Notes: a model not told the origin generated them from the letters alone. A stretch of DNA of 64,000 nt from Cordilura impudica (GCA_963682025.1 OY821522.1:28756959-28820958), one strand, 5' to 3'; counted from the first letter of the stretch, positions 34,229 to 45,503 are shown. Numbers and translations: made by a program.

Positions 34229-34526
34229 GCATTAGACGATTGGCTAAATGCATACGTAATTGTCCTAATGGTTTGTTTGCAATCGCAAGACACAAATTTT
34301 CAATCGCAATCAATGCCTTGTTATACATTTCCAATGAAATCAGCAAATCATGATTTCTTGTGTGATAACACATTCGAATCAAATAGTCTTCTGCCATAAA
34401 ATCTTTGTATTTATTCCACAATTCTATTGTACTCGACGGAACACATGTTGATATTATTAGGGCATAATGAATTTCACAATAGACCGAAATCAAATACGAA
34501 AACAAACACCGCACTAACAACAACAA
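34229..34526 (-). pseudogene. Helitron pre-helicase fragment (H2)
   Basis: Minus-strand frame with 'LWNKYKDFMAEDYLIRM' and 'MYNKALIAIENLCLAIANKPLGQL', the conserved linker of Helitron proteins just upstream of the helicase. It is cut by the DNA transposon at 34220; the frame resumes at 30516. Confidence 0.75.
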
Positions 34527-34943
34527 TTTTCCACTATTTTTTTTCTACTGTGTTTTTCATAAATCAATGATAAATGAAATATCTTTTAAAATGATGAAAT
34601 GAGTATGCACAAAAATATTGGAATGAATGAAATAAATTCAAGCGAGAGGTAAAAACCCATGTATTAAGCTCACATTTGACATTACGATACATGTTTAAGT
34701 AACTTTGCTACTGACAATAAAAGATCCCTATATGGAAAATGCAGGCAATTTTTAAATTTGTATGGGAGTACATGGAAAATTTTTGAAATGCTATATCTCC
34801 GAAACCACTGGGCCGCTTTCGCGCAAACTTCATATAAACCATCTACAGACCATCCCCCACGTACCCTGAAATTTGATATCGATCTACCCGTTTGCGCAGT
34901 TAGTGGTGACATCAAAGTGTACACTTCTTTTTATATATATAGA
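34527..34943 (-). other. Helitron H2 5' region
   Basis: Noncoding, running from the probable Helitron 5' end at 34943. It has the CGAAACCACTGGGCCG / GCGCAAACTTCAT type sequence common near Helitron 5' ends in insects. Confidence 0.5.
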
Positions 34944-35000
34944 TAGAAGAGATAGCTAACACTTGATAATTTCTGAAACCAAGTGTTAATGATGTAGTAG

Positions 35001-35639
35001 GACATACAGATAAAGAAAATAAGCATAAACCAAATTTGAGTGGCATTGTTATTAATTTTTATGCCTGCAGATATGAAAAAGTTCATATCGGCTGCTAGGC
35101 CGATCTTGGCCATATTTGGTAAAGACACTTATATTATGCAAAAATATATATAAACCAAATTTGAGAAAAAAAGTTGTGCTATATTTTTGTTTTTTGATAG
35201 ATTTAAGTGGAGGCTATGACTAAGAATTGTCCTATAGGGTTTATTTTTGGACTATTGATTAGTGGATGAAATAAACACACACAAACCCATTTGATTGAGA
35301 TCTATATAATAATTTTGATCTTATGGCAATTTAAGTCGATTTCATAGAGATCATTTGTATGGGGACTACGTCTGAACAATTTCCGATTGTCACCAATTTC
35401 AATAGCATCCAGCCTATGGCCGGTAGAAGCTTACATACCAAATTTCATCAAAATATATTCATATTTGCGAACTGTAGTTTGATTACAAGGTTTACATGGA
35501 CACACAGACCGACGGACAGATGGACGGACAGACGGACGGACAAATGAATGAAAGAACATCGCCAAATCGACTCTGGAGGTGATTCTGAGTCGATCGCTAT
35601 AATAAAAGTACAAAGACCACATAGTGGTATAGGGAATAA
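35001..35639 (-). mobile_element. Helentron-like repeat family A, copy 3 (truncated)
   Basis: Lacks the palindrome end and starts inside the body at GACATACAGATAAAG. It retains the microsatellite (GGACAGACGGACGGAC, ~35505-35545) and the CCACATAGTGGTATAGGG end. Diverged with internal deletions. Confidence 0.75.
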
Positions 35640-35659
35640 AAATAGTTTTTTAACCTTAA

Positions 35660-36466
35660 ACAAGTAAGAAAATTATAGTCGGTCTAGACCGACTATAGGA
35701 TACCCTATACCATGCGTTTAGAGACCCTACCCCATAGGCCCAACTAACTGGACATAGAAAATAAGCATAAACCAAATTTGAGTGGGATTTTTATAAATTT
35801 TTTTGTCCGCAGATATGAAAAAGTTCATATCGGATGCTATATCTATATGGGGACTAGGCCTAAAAATGGGTCGATCCTGACCTTGTATGAATGGATCCTG
35901 ACAAGAGACCTTGTATTTTGCAAAAATATATACAAACAAAATTTGAGAAGAATCAGTGCAATATTTTTGTTTTTTGATAGATTTAAGTGAAGATCGGGAA
36001 GCAGCTCTATATGGGGCCTATGACTAAGACTTGTCCCATGGGGATCATTTTGGACTACTGATTAATGGATGTAATAAACACATACAAACCCAATTTGACT
36101 AAGATTTATATGATAATTTGGATCTTATGGCAATTTAAGTCGATTTCATAGGGGTCATTTGTATGGGGGCTAGGTCTGAACATGGGCCGATTCTCACCAG
36201 TTCCAATAGCGTTCATCCTATGGCCGATAAAAGCTTATATACCAAATTTCATCAAAATATATTCATATTTGCGACCTACAGTTTGATTACAAGCTTTACA
36301 TGGACACACAGGCGGACGGACGGACGGACATCGTTAAATCGAATCAGATAGTGATTCTGATTCGATCGGTATAATTAAAGATGGGTCTAAGTCAAATATT
36401 TTTGGTAGTTACAAACAGCAGCACAAAGTCATTATACCCAAACCACATAGTGGTATAGGGTATAAA
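35660..36466 (-). mobile_element. Helentron-like repeat family A, copy 4
   Basis: Full length, with intact 20-bp palindrome (35678-35697) and the GGTATAGGGTATA end. Contains a small local rearrangement near 35880-35915. Confidence 0.8.
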
Positions 36467-36538
36467 AACGAAAAATGAAAAATGGCAAACTAAAATTGAA
36501 AAATGGAAAATGAAAAATTAAAAATTGAAAATTAAAAA
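36467..36538. repeat. Short AAAAATT-like simple tract
   Basis: A 72-bp A-rich tract between two repeat copies with units such as GAAAAATTAAAAATTG. The unit is the reverse complement of the AATTTTT heptamer that forms the 6.7-kb array at 52689-59380. Confidence 0.6.
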
Positions 36539-37308
36539 CAAGTAAGAAAATTATAGTCGGTCTAGACCGACTATACGATACCCTATACCATGCGTTTAGA
36601 AACCGTATCTCCTAGGCCCAACTAACTGGACATAGAAAATAAGCAAAAACCAAATTTGAGTGGGATTTTTATTAATTTTTTTGGCTGCAGATATGAAAAA
36701 GTTCATATCGGATGATATATCTATATGGGGACTAGGTCCAAAAATGGACCGATCCTGACCATGGTTGGTAAACTCTCTTGTATTTTGCGAAAATATATAC
36801 AAACAAAATTTGAGAAGAATCAGTGCAATATTTTTATTTTTTAATAGATTTAAGTGAAGATCGGGAAGCAGCTCTATATGGGGCCAAAGGGATCATTTTT
36901 GGACTACTCATTAATGGATGTAATGAACGCATACAAACCCAATTAGAGTAAGATCTGTATGACAATTTGGATCTTTTGGCAATTTATGTCGATTTCATAG
37001 GGGTATTTGTATGGGGGCTAGGTCTGAACATGGACCGATTCTCACCAATTTCAAAAGCGTTCATCCCATGGCCGATAAAAGCTTATATACCAAATTTCAT
37101 CAAAATATATTCATATTTGCGACCTGCAGTTTGATTACAAACTTTACATGGACACACAGACGGACGGACGGACATTGTTAAATCAACTCAGAAAGTGATT
37201 CTGATTCGATCGGTATAATTAAAGATGGGTCTAGGTCAAATATTTTTGGTTGTTACAAACAGCAGCACAAAGTCATTATACCCAAACCACATAGTGGTAT
37301 AGGGTATA
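36539..37308 (-). mobile_element. Helentron-like repeat family A, copy 5
   Basis: Full length with palindrome and both subterminal inverted-repeat arms. It shares a deletion of the GCCTATGACTAAGAGTTGTCC segment with copy 7, so these two form a subfamily. Confidence 0.8.
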
Positions 37309-37401
37309 AAAAACAGAGATCCCTTACTTGTTCTACCTAAGAACAATCTGAGAAATATTTCTTGTATGGCAAATACCTCGCTGTGTTGTAAACAAATATA
37401 C
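37309..37401. other. Unassigned flank
   Basis: Short non-repetitive stretch between a Helentron-like copy and the Gypsy G2 5' LTR; nothing recognised. Confidence 0.4.
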
Positions 37402-37628
37402 TGTCATGTCAGTTGTTAATGTAGTCAAGGTGGCAACATTACATCAAACTTGACGTTACTCGCAGTAACCTCTTCTATAATTCGCACACACACCATCACC
37501 ACCACCGTTCTTTTTCTTATAATATAGTAAGCATCGTGCAGCTCCCGTGTTATATAGTTACAGTTCACTTAATATAATAAATGACTTTTTATGAAATACT
37601 GAGCGCGTGTTTTATTCTCAGCATAACA
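37402..37628 (+). repeat. 5' LTR of G2
   Basis: 227 bp, TG...CA ends, with AATATAATAAATGAC near the end. It matches the 3' LTR at 43595 apart from scattered changes and a ~40-bp segment (ATATATAAATATGCATCTAC) present only in the 3' copy. Confidence 0.8.
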
Positions 37629-37684
37629 ATTGGCGACGTGGATAAAAGAAGAAAATCAAAATTCAGTTAGTAAAACCACACAGT

Positions 37685-38524
37685 ATGACTGAAATAGATA
37701 AGCTAATCGAGGCTATGTCTAAAATGACTAAAGCTATGCAGGAACAACAAGCTCAGCAAGCGAGTATTACCAATGTCAATGTGATTTCAAATTTCGACCG
37801 TAAATTGTAGACATTTGATATATACAAGGAGCGACTATAAATTCATTTAAAATTGAAGGGAGTATTTCCCGATAAAGAAATGTGTGCAAAACTTATTTTA
37901 CAATCAAATTATGCATTACTGAAAGCTGCCCCCAAGAGCATCAACGAACTCAAATACGACGAAATTTTAAAATTATTTCAAGGACACTTCTGCCCTAAGA
38001 AAAATATTTTCGTAGAAGAACACCGATTTTTAAATGAAGTTCAAAATGAAGACCAAAGCATTTCAAATTTTGTGTCATTTTTGGAGAAAAGAGCGGCGGT
38101 ATGTGGTTTCGTGTGTGTCTGTGGTAAGTCCGTGTCCGATATTTTTTCGCGTGCCCAGTTTTTAAGAGGTAATCGAGACAACTCAATTCGAGAACAATTG
38201 TTACTGAAGCCAGATACATCATTTGTGCAAATTGTCGAAAAAGCAAAGGCATTAGAGGCTGCAAAAATCAACAACAATGAAATAATAAATAATCCACATA
38301 CTAGTGACGTACACCAAATTAAACAATCATCATCAAAAAAAGTATCTGATAATCAAATCATAAAACGTAATCGATCATTTACATCTCCAAAAGTCAATTA
38401 TCGTAAAAATGGTCTGGAAGGGGTGTGTCTTCGCTGTGGCCGCAATAATCATTTTTCAAATGAAAGTAAGGTAAATAAACAAAAATTGAAATGCTCGGCA
38501 TGCAATAAAATAGGCCATGTGTAA
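37685..38524 (+). pseudogene. G2 gag
   Basis: ATG at 37685 ('MTEIDKLIEAMSKMTKAM'), with stops near 37808 and 37837. It is then open from 37853 to 38524. Capsid-like sequence is followed by two CCHC knuckles. The first, 'CLRCGRNNHFSNES', has lost its final Cys (Ser). The second, 'CSACNKIGHV', is followed by a stop and then QVC, so its last Cys lies after the stop. The gene is cut by a Helentron-like insertion at 38558. Confidence 0.75.
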
Positions 38525-38557
38525 CAAGTGTGCATTAAATCGAAATTAAAACAAAAA

Positions 38558-39362
38558 CAAGTAAGAAAATGTTAGTCGGTCTAGACCGACCATATGATAC
38601 CCTATACCATGGTTTAGAGAACCTATCTTTCGGTCCAACTAATTCGATATAGCAAATGAGCATAACTTTAATTTGAGTGGCATTGATATTAATTTTTTTG
38701 CCGCAAATCTGAAAAAGTTCATATCGGGTGCTATATTTATATGGGGACTAGGTCGAAAAATGGACCGATCTTGACCATATTTGGTAAAGTCACTTATATT
38801 TTGAAAAAATATATACAAACCAAATTTGAGAAAAATCTGTGCAATATTTTTGTTTTTTGATAGATTTAACCGAAGATCGGGAAGCGGCGTTATATTGGGG
38901 CTATGACTAAGAGTTGTCCAATAGGGATCATTTTTGGACTACTGATTAATGGATGTAATTAATACATACAAACCCAATTCGACTAAGATTTATATGGTAA
39001 TTTGGAACTTATGGCAATTTATGTTGATTTCATAGGGGTCATTTGTATGGGGGCTAGGTCTTAACATGGACCGATTCTCACCAATTTCAATAGCGTTCAT
39101 CCTATGGCCGATAGAAGCTTATGTACCAAATTTCATCGAAACATATTAATATTTGCGACCTGCAGTTTGATTACAAACTTTACATGGACACACAGACGGA
39201 CGGACGTACGGACGGACGGACGAACATCGTTAAATCGAATCAGCTAGTGATTCTGATACGATCGATATAATAAAAGATGGGTCTAGGTCCAATATTTTTG
39301 GTAGTTACAAACAGCACCACAAAGTCATTATACTCAAACCACATAGTGGTATAGGGTATAAT
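38558..39362 (-). mobile_element. Helentron-like repeat family A, copy 6 (in G2 gag)
   Basis: Full length but more diverged than copies 4, 5 and 7 (GTTAGTCGGTCTAGACCGAC at the palindrome). Microsatellite GACGGACGTACGGACGGACG near 39196-39215. Inserted after the second zinc knuckle of G2 gag in an A-rich site. Confidence 0.8.
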
Positions 39363-39606
39363 CAAATAATTCATTCCATGTTGTTGATTCGTGCTCCACC
39401 GATGACGAAAATTTCGATGATGAAAATTTTAACATATACCAAATTATTGATATCTATAACAAAACTGAGATACCATCTTCAGAACTGCAGAAATTTTTTA
39501 CAGCTGTTTCTATTGAAGGAAAAAACAAAGATTTGAAGTAGACTCGGGTGTCGGCTACACGCTAATTCCGAAAAACGATTTTGATAAATTAAATTTAAAT
39601 GTAAAA
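39363..39606 (+). pseudogene. G2 protease segment
   Basis: Short coding remnant between two Helentron-like insertions. It contains the aspartic protease active site as 'DSGVGYTLIP' near 39541-39570, preceded by a stop at 39539-39541. Confidence 0.65.
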
Positions 39607-40388
39607 CAAGTAAGAAAATTTTAGTCGGTCTAGACCGACTATAGGATACCCTATACCATGCGTTTAGAAACCCTATCTCTTAGGCCCAACTAACTGGACA
39701 TAGAAAATAAGCAAAAACCAAATTTGAGTGGGATTTTTATTACTTTTTTCGGCTGCAGATATGAAAAAGTTCATATCGGATGCTATATCTATATGGAGAA
39801 TAGGTCCACAAATGGACCGATCCTGATCATGTTTGGTAAAGTCTCTTGTATTTTGCAAAAATATATACAAACAAAATCTGAGAAGAATCAGTGCAATATT
39901 TTTGTTTTTTAATAGACTTAAGTGAAGATCGGGAAGCAGCTCTATATGGGGCCAAAGGGATCATTTTTGGACTACTCATTAATGGACGTAATGAATGCAT
40001 ACAAAACCCAATTTGAGTAAGATCTATATGACAATTTGGATTTTATGGCAATTTATGTCGATTTCATAGGGGTAATTTGTATGGGGGCTAGGTCTGAACA
40101 TGGACCGATTCTCACCAATTTCAATGGCGTTCATCCCATTGCCGATAAAAGCTTATATACCAAATTTCATTAAAATATATTCATAGTTGCGACCTGCAGT
40201 TTGATTACAAGGTTTACATTGACACACAGACGGACGGACGGACGGACGGACATTGTTAAATCAACTCAGAAAGTGATTCTGATACGATCGGTATAATTAA
40301 AGATGGGTCTAGGTCAAATATTTTTGGTTGTTACAAACAGCAGCACAAAGTCATTATACCCAAACCACATAGTGGTATAGGGTATAAA
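39607..40388 (-). mobile_element. Helentron-like repeat family A, copy 7 (in G2 protease)
   Basis: Full length, very similar to copy 5 including the shared internal deletion. Inserted about 60 bp after the protease DSG; G2 coding similarity resumes at 40392 ('FRAYTGDVFMPLG'). Confidence 0.8.
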
Positions 40389-42690
40389 AAATAAATATAG
40401 CTTTTCGTGCATATACGGGTGATGTTTTCATGCCACTAGGGGTTGTTGAGGTGAAAGTCACATATAAAGGTAGAAGGTCAAAAGAACAAATGTTTGTTGT
40501 GGAATCCAAACATTCACCTTTCCTTGACGGATATGGATCGTCACCTTAAAATCAATTTACGTCAAGTTGACCGAGACCATTTCAGGGTAAATGTAAACTC
40601 CAACAATACGTCTGTAAATTCAATAGCAGAAATAATGCAAAAATATTCTGAAATTTTTCAACAGAGGGTGGGATGCATTCCAAATTTATTTTGATCGCTA
40701 AAGTTATTTGAAGGGGCTAAGCCATCACATACAAAAGGAAGACAAGTTCTTTTTGCGTTACGTGAGAAGGTAGATCAAGAGCTTGATGCACTTGAAAAAT
40801 ATGGTTTTATAACTAAAGTTAACACCAGTAATTGGGGATCACCGTTGGTTGTTATACCAAAACCAGACGGCAACGTTACACTATGCGTTGATTACAAAAT
40901 ATGTGTCAATCCTCAACTGGAATCAGCCCACTATTCTATTAAAAGAATAGATGAAATATTCAACTCTTTAAAAAATTCAAAATACTTTTGTAAGCTAGAC
41001 CTCTACAAAGCATATTTACATGTCGCTATGGATGACGAGAGCAAACAGATTCAAACGATATCAACTCACAGAGGTACATATCAAATGAATCGCTAATCGT
41101 TTGGTAATAATACAGCTCCAAAGGAATTTAGTCGTATATTGGGTCAAATTCTACAAGGTCTGGGAGGCACGATATCTTATTTTGATGAAATTATCGTACA
41201 TGGTGCAACCAAAGATAAATGTCAACATCGACTTATCCGTTGTTTCGAAAGACTGCAAAAATATCAATTACATGTTAACAAGGACAAAGGTGAATATTTC
41301 AAAGAGCAAATACAATATTTGGGTTATGTAATAAGCCAAAATGCAATTTTTAAATGCCCTTCAAAAATAGAAGCGATGACAAAGCTTCCACGACCAGAAA
41401 ATGCTGATGACATAAGAAGATTCTTAGAAATGGTAACATATTATGGTATATTGGCATATCCATTGCGGACCTTGTTGGAAAAAGGAAGTAAATTTGTATG
41501 GTCTAAGAAATGGGAAGAAGTTTTCAATAAGCTAAAGCAAGAGGGTCTAACCGACAGGGTTTTGGTACCCTATAACGAAAAACTACCATTATCTTTAACC
41601 TGTGATGCAAGCCCTACAGGGGTAGCAGCAGTGCTGTCTCATGTTATTGACCAAGTTGAACGGCCTATTGCTTTTATAAGTTAACAACAATTTAATTTCA
41701 TTTTCAATTTTGCCAATTTAGCATTCGCTCATTTAAATATGTCACTATTCATATTGCGACAGAAATAATTCTTTTTATTAGCAATTCTGTTGATAAAGCA
41801 ACACGAGTTTAACTTCACCTTAATAACACCAAAAACTGTTGACGCTATGTTTGCAGTTTTGAATTGTAGTATTTCTAAATAAATTTTAATTTCATAAACA
41901 ATGTAAGCATAAAATTGTATTATTAAAAGACAGTAATTTCGTTTAATAAAGTCAGTCGTAGTCAAGTACTCGAGCTGTGTTTTTATTTATTTAAACATAA
42001 TATTAACTAACTTATATCAAAAGCCTTGACGAAAGCTGAACAAAATTATAGCCAGCTTGACAGGGAATCACTAGCAATAATATTTGCTGTCGGAAATTTT
42101 TTTATGTACCTACATAAATTACTCTTATTACGAACAACTGTCCATTTTCAAGAATATTTCACCAAAATGCGTAAACACCAGCGATGCCGTCAGCAAGATT
42201 GCTTCGATACGCATCTTTTCTACAAGGTTTTAATTGCAAACTTCAACTTAAAAAAGCCGAACACATAACACATGTAGATTGTTTTTCAGGAGCTGCTCTT
42301 AAAGACAATTACAAATTTAAACATTTTTTGGACAAAGACACAGAATCTACACAAGATCAAATTGTAAATGAAATTTCAACTTTTTCAATTACGGCAACAT
42401 GTAGTGCAAAGGAAACACAGCGTGATCAAGAATATCCAAAATTTAAAAAATCATTATTAAATGGAGAAAATTTCGATCCTGGATATACAATTCAAGACGG
42501 TATTTTAAACCGTGTTATGATTCCTGCGAGTTTGCGAGAAGAAATACTTAAAGAATTACACCATCCACATGTGGGAATAGCAAAGATGAAGCAGTTAGCC
42601 AGAAAATACTGTTTTTGGAAAGATATTGACACTGACGTTGAACGCCAAATCAGATCATGGTATGGTAAGACAAAATCCAACAAAGGTTGA
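40389..42690 (+). pseudogene. G2 reverse transcriptase, RNase H and integrase zinc finger
   Basis: RT pieces: 'WGSPLVVIPKPDGNV' (40832), 'YFCKLDLYKAYLHV' (~40985), and a polymerase box reading 'YFDE' (~41178) instead of YxDD. The thumb/connection region lies at 41300-41560 and RNase H starts at 'LSLTCDASPTGVAAVLS' (41590). RNase H is interrupted by a solo LTR at 41679-42012 and resumes with 'KALTKAEQNYSQLDRESLAI'. The integrase finger 'HHPHVGIAKMKQLARKYCFW' is near 42560. Stops at about 40693, 41094 and later, plus frameshifts, make it dead. Confidence 0.8.
41679..42012 (+). mobile_element. Solo LTR, 334 bp, TATA target duplication
   Basis: Starts AGTTAACAACAATT and ends ATTAACTAACT. Flanked by TATA at 41675-41678 and 42013-42016. 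Contains AATAAAG near 41945. The RNase H frame of G2 is continuous when the insert and one TATA are ignored. AGT...ACT ends and TATA targets are typical of the 17.6/297 errantivirus group. It is not the same LTR as that at 20514. Confidence 0.8.
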
Positions 42691-43583
42691 AACACATAAC
42701 TGAGATGAACCAATTCAAAATTTTTAAAGAGTTCACATTGATTACGCTGGACCGTTTCAAAATCATTATATCTTCGTTTTAGTAGATGCAAAATCGAAAT
42801 GGCTGGAAATTCGAGTAATAAAAGAAGCTCCGACATAAAAAAAAAACAATATCATCACTTCAAAAAAATTTCGCGACTCATGGCCATCCAGAAATTATCG
42901 TATCCGACAATGCCACAATATTTCAAAGTGCCACTTTTAAGACATTCTGCACAGGTAACGCTATTATTCAAAAATTCATTGCACCTGGTCACCCTGGCCT
43001 TGCTGAGAGACATGCATAAACACTAAAAAGAAAATTAAAATCAATGGAAGATCAAAACCTGTCCCTGCACATGAAAGTTCAAGAAATTGTTTCGAGATAT
43101 AGGCCAACACCAATTGGAAACGGAAAAAGCCCTGCACAAGTTTACCTTGGTCGCGACTTATGTATAAAATTGGATGCTATTCGCCCAATAAAACATTCCA
43201 AATCAACATCAAATAAACCGACAGTACGTGAACTTAGTACAATGGTTTGATAAAAGCATACCCACTTAGAAATTTGGTACCATCATAAAGAAACTGGTAA
43301 ACATCCGTTTTCAAATTAAACTCGACAACAATTACATTTTGAAACGCCACATCAATCAATTATATAAATAAATGGTATATAACCAAAAACAACCTGTTTT
43401 ATTTACAGATCCTCCAGTTCGGAAAAAACCGCAAATAGAGCAAATCATCATTCATCGAAGAGCAGCACAAAGTCTTCCTCAACTCACAACGGAACATCAA
43501 CAGTCACAGACGCCAGAGAGCGCCAGGCGATCTAATAAATCTAGACGTTTACCAGCCCGTTACGATGATCATGTTGTCTACTA
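42691..43583 (+). pseudogene. G2 integrase core and C-terminal tail
   Basis: The core is visible in shifted frames: 'HIDYAGPFQNHYIFVLVDAK' (~42736-42795, first catalytic Asp) and 'KWLEI'. Degraded sequence follows to 43020. An open stretch near 43044-43250 and the final 43372-43584 frame carry the basic C-terminal tail ending 'RRLPARYDDHVVY'. It is followed directly by the purine tract and the 3' LTR. Confidence 0.65.
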
Positions 43584-43594
43584 GTGTGGGAGAT

Positions 43595-43837
43595 TGTCAT
43601 GTCCTTTGTTAATGTAGTCAAGGTGGCAACATTACACGAAAAACTTGAAGTTAGCCGCAGTAATCTTTTCTATAATTCACACATACACCATCACCATATA
43701 TATAAATATGCATCTACATAGCTTGTAAATAAGATCCGTTCTTTTTCTTATAATATAGTAAGCATCGTGCAGCTCACGTGTTAATAGTTACATTTCTTTA
43801 TCACTTAATATAATAAATTACTTTTTATGAAATACTG
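43595..43837 (+). repeat. 3' LTR of G2 (3'-truncated)
   Basis: TGTCATGTCCTTTGTTAATG onward; ends at GAAATACTG, whereas the 5' LTR continues another 27 bp to AACA. Confidence 0.8.
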
Positions 43838-43859
43838 TTTATTAAAAAACATAAATATT

Positions 43860-44220
43860 CCATGACTTTTGAGTAAGGATCTGAAGTCCAAAAATGGTCT
43901 GATATTAAATTAAAATTTGAATAGGATTTTCATTCCATTGATGCCTGGAAATATGTTAAAGTTAATTTAGAATGTAATTATAATAAGAGAAATAATTCTG
44001 AAACGTCCGATTATTACCATATTAAGTGCGATCCCTTGTCAGCGTATTTTTTAAAAACGTACGAACCAAATTGTCTTTACACGGATCAAAGTGCATATTC
44101 AATTTTAGACTAAAGATTTAAAGATATATGACTCAGAAACTGATTTCTAGTCGATCGGTGCAAACATCAATCATAAAGTTATTCTACTCTGAACAAAGAA
44201 TTGCATTGGGTATAATAATA
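43860..44220 (-). mobile_element. Old, diverged Helentron-like repeat
   Basis: Fragments recall family A: GTCCAAAAATGGTCTGAT, GTCGATCGGTGCAAACATC and the end CATTGGGTATAATAAT. No microsatellite or palindrome survives. It marks the boundary between the transposon block and the upstream flank of Ank. Confidence 0.4.
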
Positions 44221-44446
44221 TTTTAAAATCTTAATGTCGATTTATAACATTGATTCGCTCGCGAGCGCAATGCATTACAATTTCAATGGAGCTTTTCTAA
44301 AAAAAATAAAATTTTATGGAATAATTTCGTAATATTGTTATAATTATGTTTACGTTTATATTTTTGTATTTTAGTTTCCAAACTCTTTTGAATATACACA
44401 CAATTTTGAAAGATCTAAGTTGAAAAAGCCTAAAACTAAGTAATCA
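44221..44446 (+). promoter_or_regulatory. Upstream flank / 5' UTR of Ank exon 1
   Basis: Contains TTTTTGTATTTTAG at 44361-44374, a plausible 3' splice site for a 5' UTR intron, followed by 72 bases to the ATG. A stop (TAA 44441-44443) lies in frame two codons before the ATG, which fixes the start. No TATA box or initiator is evident. Confidence 0.4.
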
Positions 44447-44653
44447 ATGTATAGCGATACCAACAAACTAATGGCTTTAGATGAAATGTACAATGTTAAT
44501 GGTTTGATTTTAATGAAGGAACATCCTCATAATCACGATTTAGAAATGATTAAAACAAACATTACAAATGAACGAAATCACCAACAGAGTAACAATAACA
44601 ACATCAATAACTATATTAGTAACACAAATTCTAAGCAGCTACATGTAAAGCAG
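44447..44653 (+). CDS. Ank: Ankyrin, coding exon 1
   Basis: Encodes 69 residues from ATG 44447 to a perfect donor (CAG|GTAAGT at 44653/44654), phase 0. Exon 2 also begins in phase 0 after TTTGCAG. The segment is polar and Asn-rich ('SNNNNINNYISNTN'), as in the poorly conserved N-terminus of fly ankyrins. An internal methionine at residue 9 starts 'MALDEMYN', reminiscent of the MALE start I recall for Drosophila Ank, so translation may begin there. The link to exon 2, 15.8 kb away, rests on the splice signals, matching phase, strand and lack of another first exon. It is an inference but a good one. Confidence 0.65.
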
Positions 44654-44706
44654 GTAAGTTGTATACAATTCAATTTAATTATTATAACCGTTATATAAAA
44701 TAAAAA

Positions 44707-45503
44707 CAAGTAAGAAAATTGTAGTCCGTGTGGACCGACCATACGATACCCTATACCATTGTTTAGAAACTCTATCTCTTTGTTCCAACAAACTGGCATT
44801 GTTATTATTTTTTTAGCTGCAGATATGAATAAGTTCATATTGGGTGCTATATTTATATGTGGACTAGGTCAAAAAATCGACCGATCCTGACCATATTTGG
44901 TAAAGTCACTTATATTTTGAAAAAATATACACAAACCAAATTTGAGAAAATTCTGTGCAATATTTTTTTTTTGATGGATTTAAGTGAAGATCGGGAAGCA
45001 GCTCTATATTGGGCCTATGACTAAGAATTGTTCAATATGTATTATGTTTGGACTACTGATTAATGGATACAATAAACACATACAAACCCAATTTTACTAA
45101 GATCTATATGATAATTTGGATCTTATGGCAATTTATGTCGATTTCATAGGGGTCATTTGTATGGGGACTAGGTCTGAACATGGACCGATTTTCACCAATT
45201 TCAATAGCGTTCATCCTTTGGCCGATAAAAGCTTATATACCAAATTTCATCAAAATATATTCATATATGCGACCTGTAGTTTGATTAAAAGGTTTACATG
45301 GACACACAGACGGACCTGTAGTTTGATTACAAGGTTTACATGGACACACGCACGGACGGACGGACATCACTAAGACGACTCAGAAAGTGATTCTGAGACG
45401 ATCGGTATAATAAAAGATGGGTCTAGGTCAAACATTTTTGGTAGTTACAAATAGCAGCACATAGTCATTATACCCAAACCACATAGTGGTATAGGGTATA
45501 AAA
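44707..45503 (-). mobile_element. Helentron-like repeat family A, copy 8 (in Ank intron 1)
   Basis: Full-length but diverged copy starting 53 bases after the exon 1 donor. The palindrome is decayed (GTAGTCCGTGTGGACCGACC). It has a 42-bp tandem duplication (45271-45312 and 45313-45354) of GACCTGTAGTTTGATTA... next to the microsatellite, absent from the other copies. Confidence 0.8.

Larger units (their letters stand above)
29940..34943 (-). mobile_element. Second Helitron relic (H2), split by a DNA transposon
   Basis: Minus-strand Helitron with probable 5' end TCTATATATATAAAAAG at 34943. Coding fragments lie at 34229-34526 and 29940-30516. Only ~400 bp separate the 5' end from helicase-proximal sequence, so the Rep region is deleted. 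A 3.70-kb transposon at 30525-34220 interrupts it with an 8-bp target duplication. Confidence 0.7.
37402..43837 (+). mobile_element. Ty3/Gypsy LTR retrotransposon (element G2) with three nested insertions
   Basis: 5' LTR 37402-37628 (TGTCATGTC...AACA), primer site TGGCGACGTGG at 37631, gag, protease, RT, RNase H, integrase, purine tract GTGTGGGAGA (43584-43593), and a 3' LTR (43595-43837) lacking its last ~27 bases. It hosts Helentron-like copies at 38558-39362 and 39607-40388, and a solo LTR at 41679-42012. The body has many stops and frameshifts. Confidence 0.85.
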
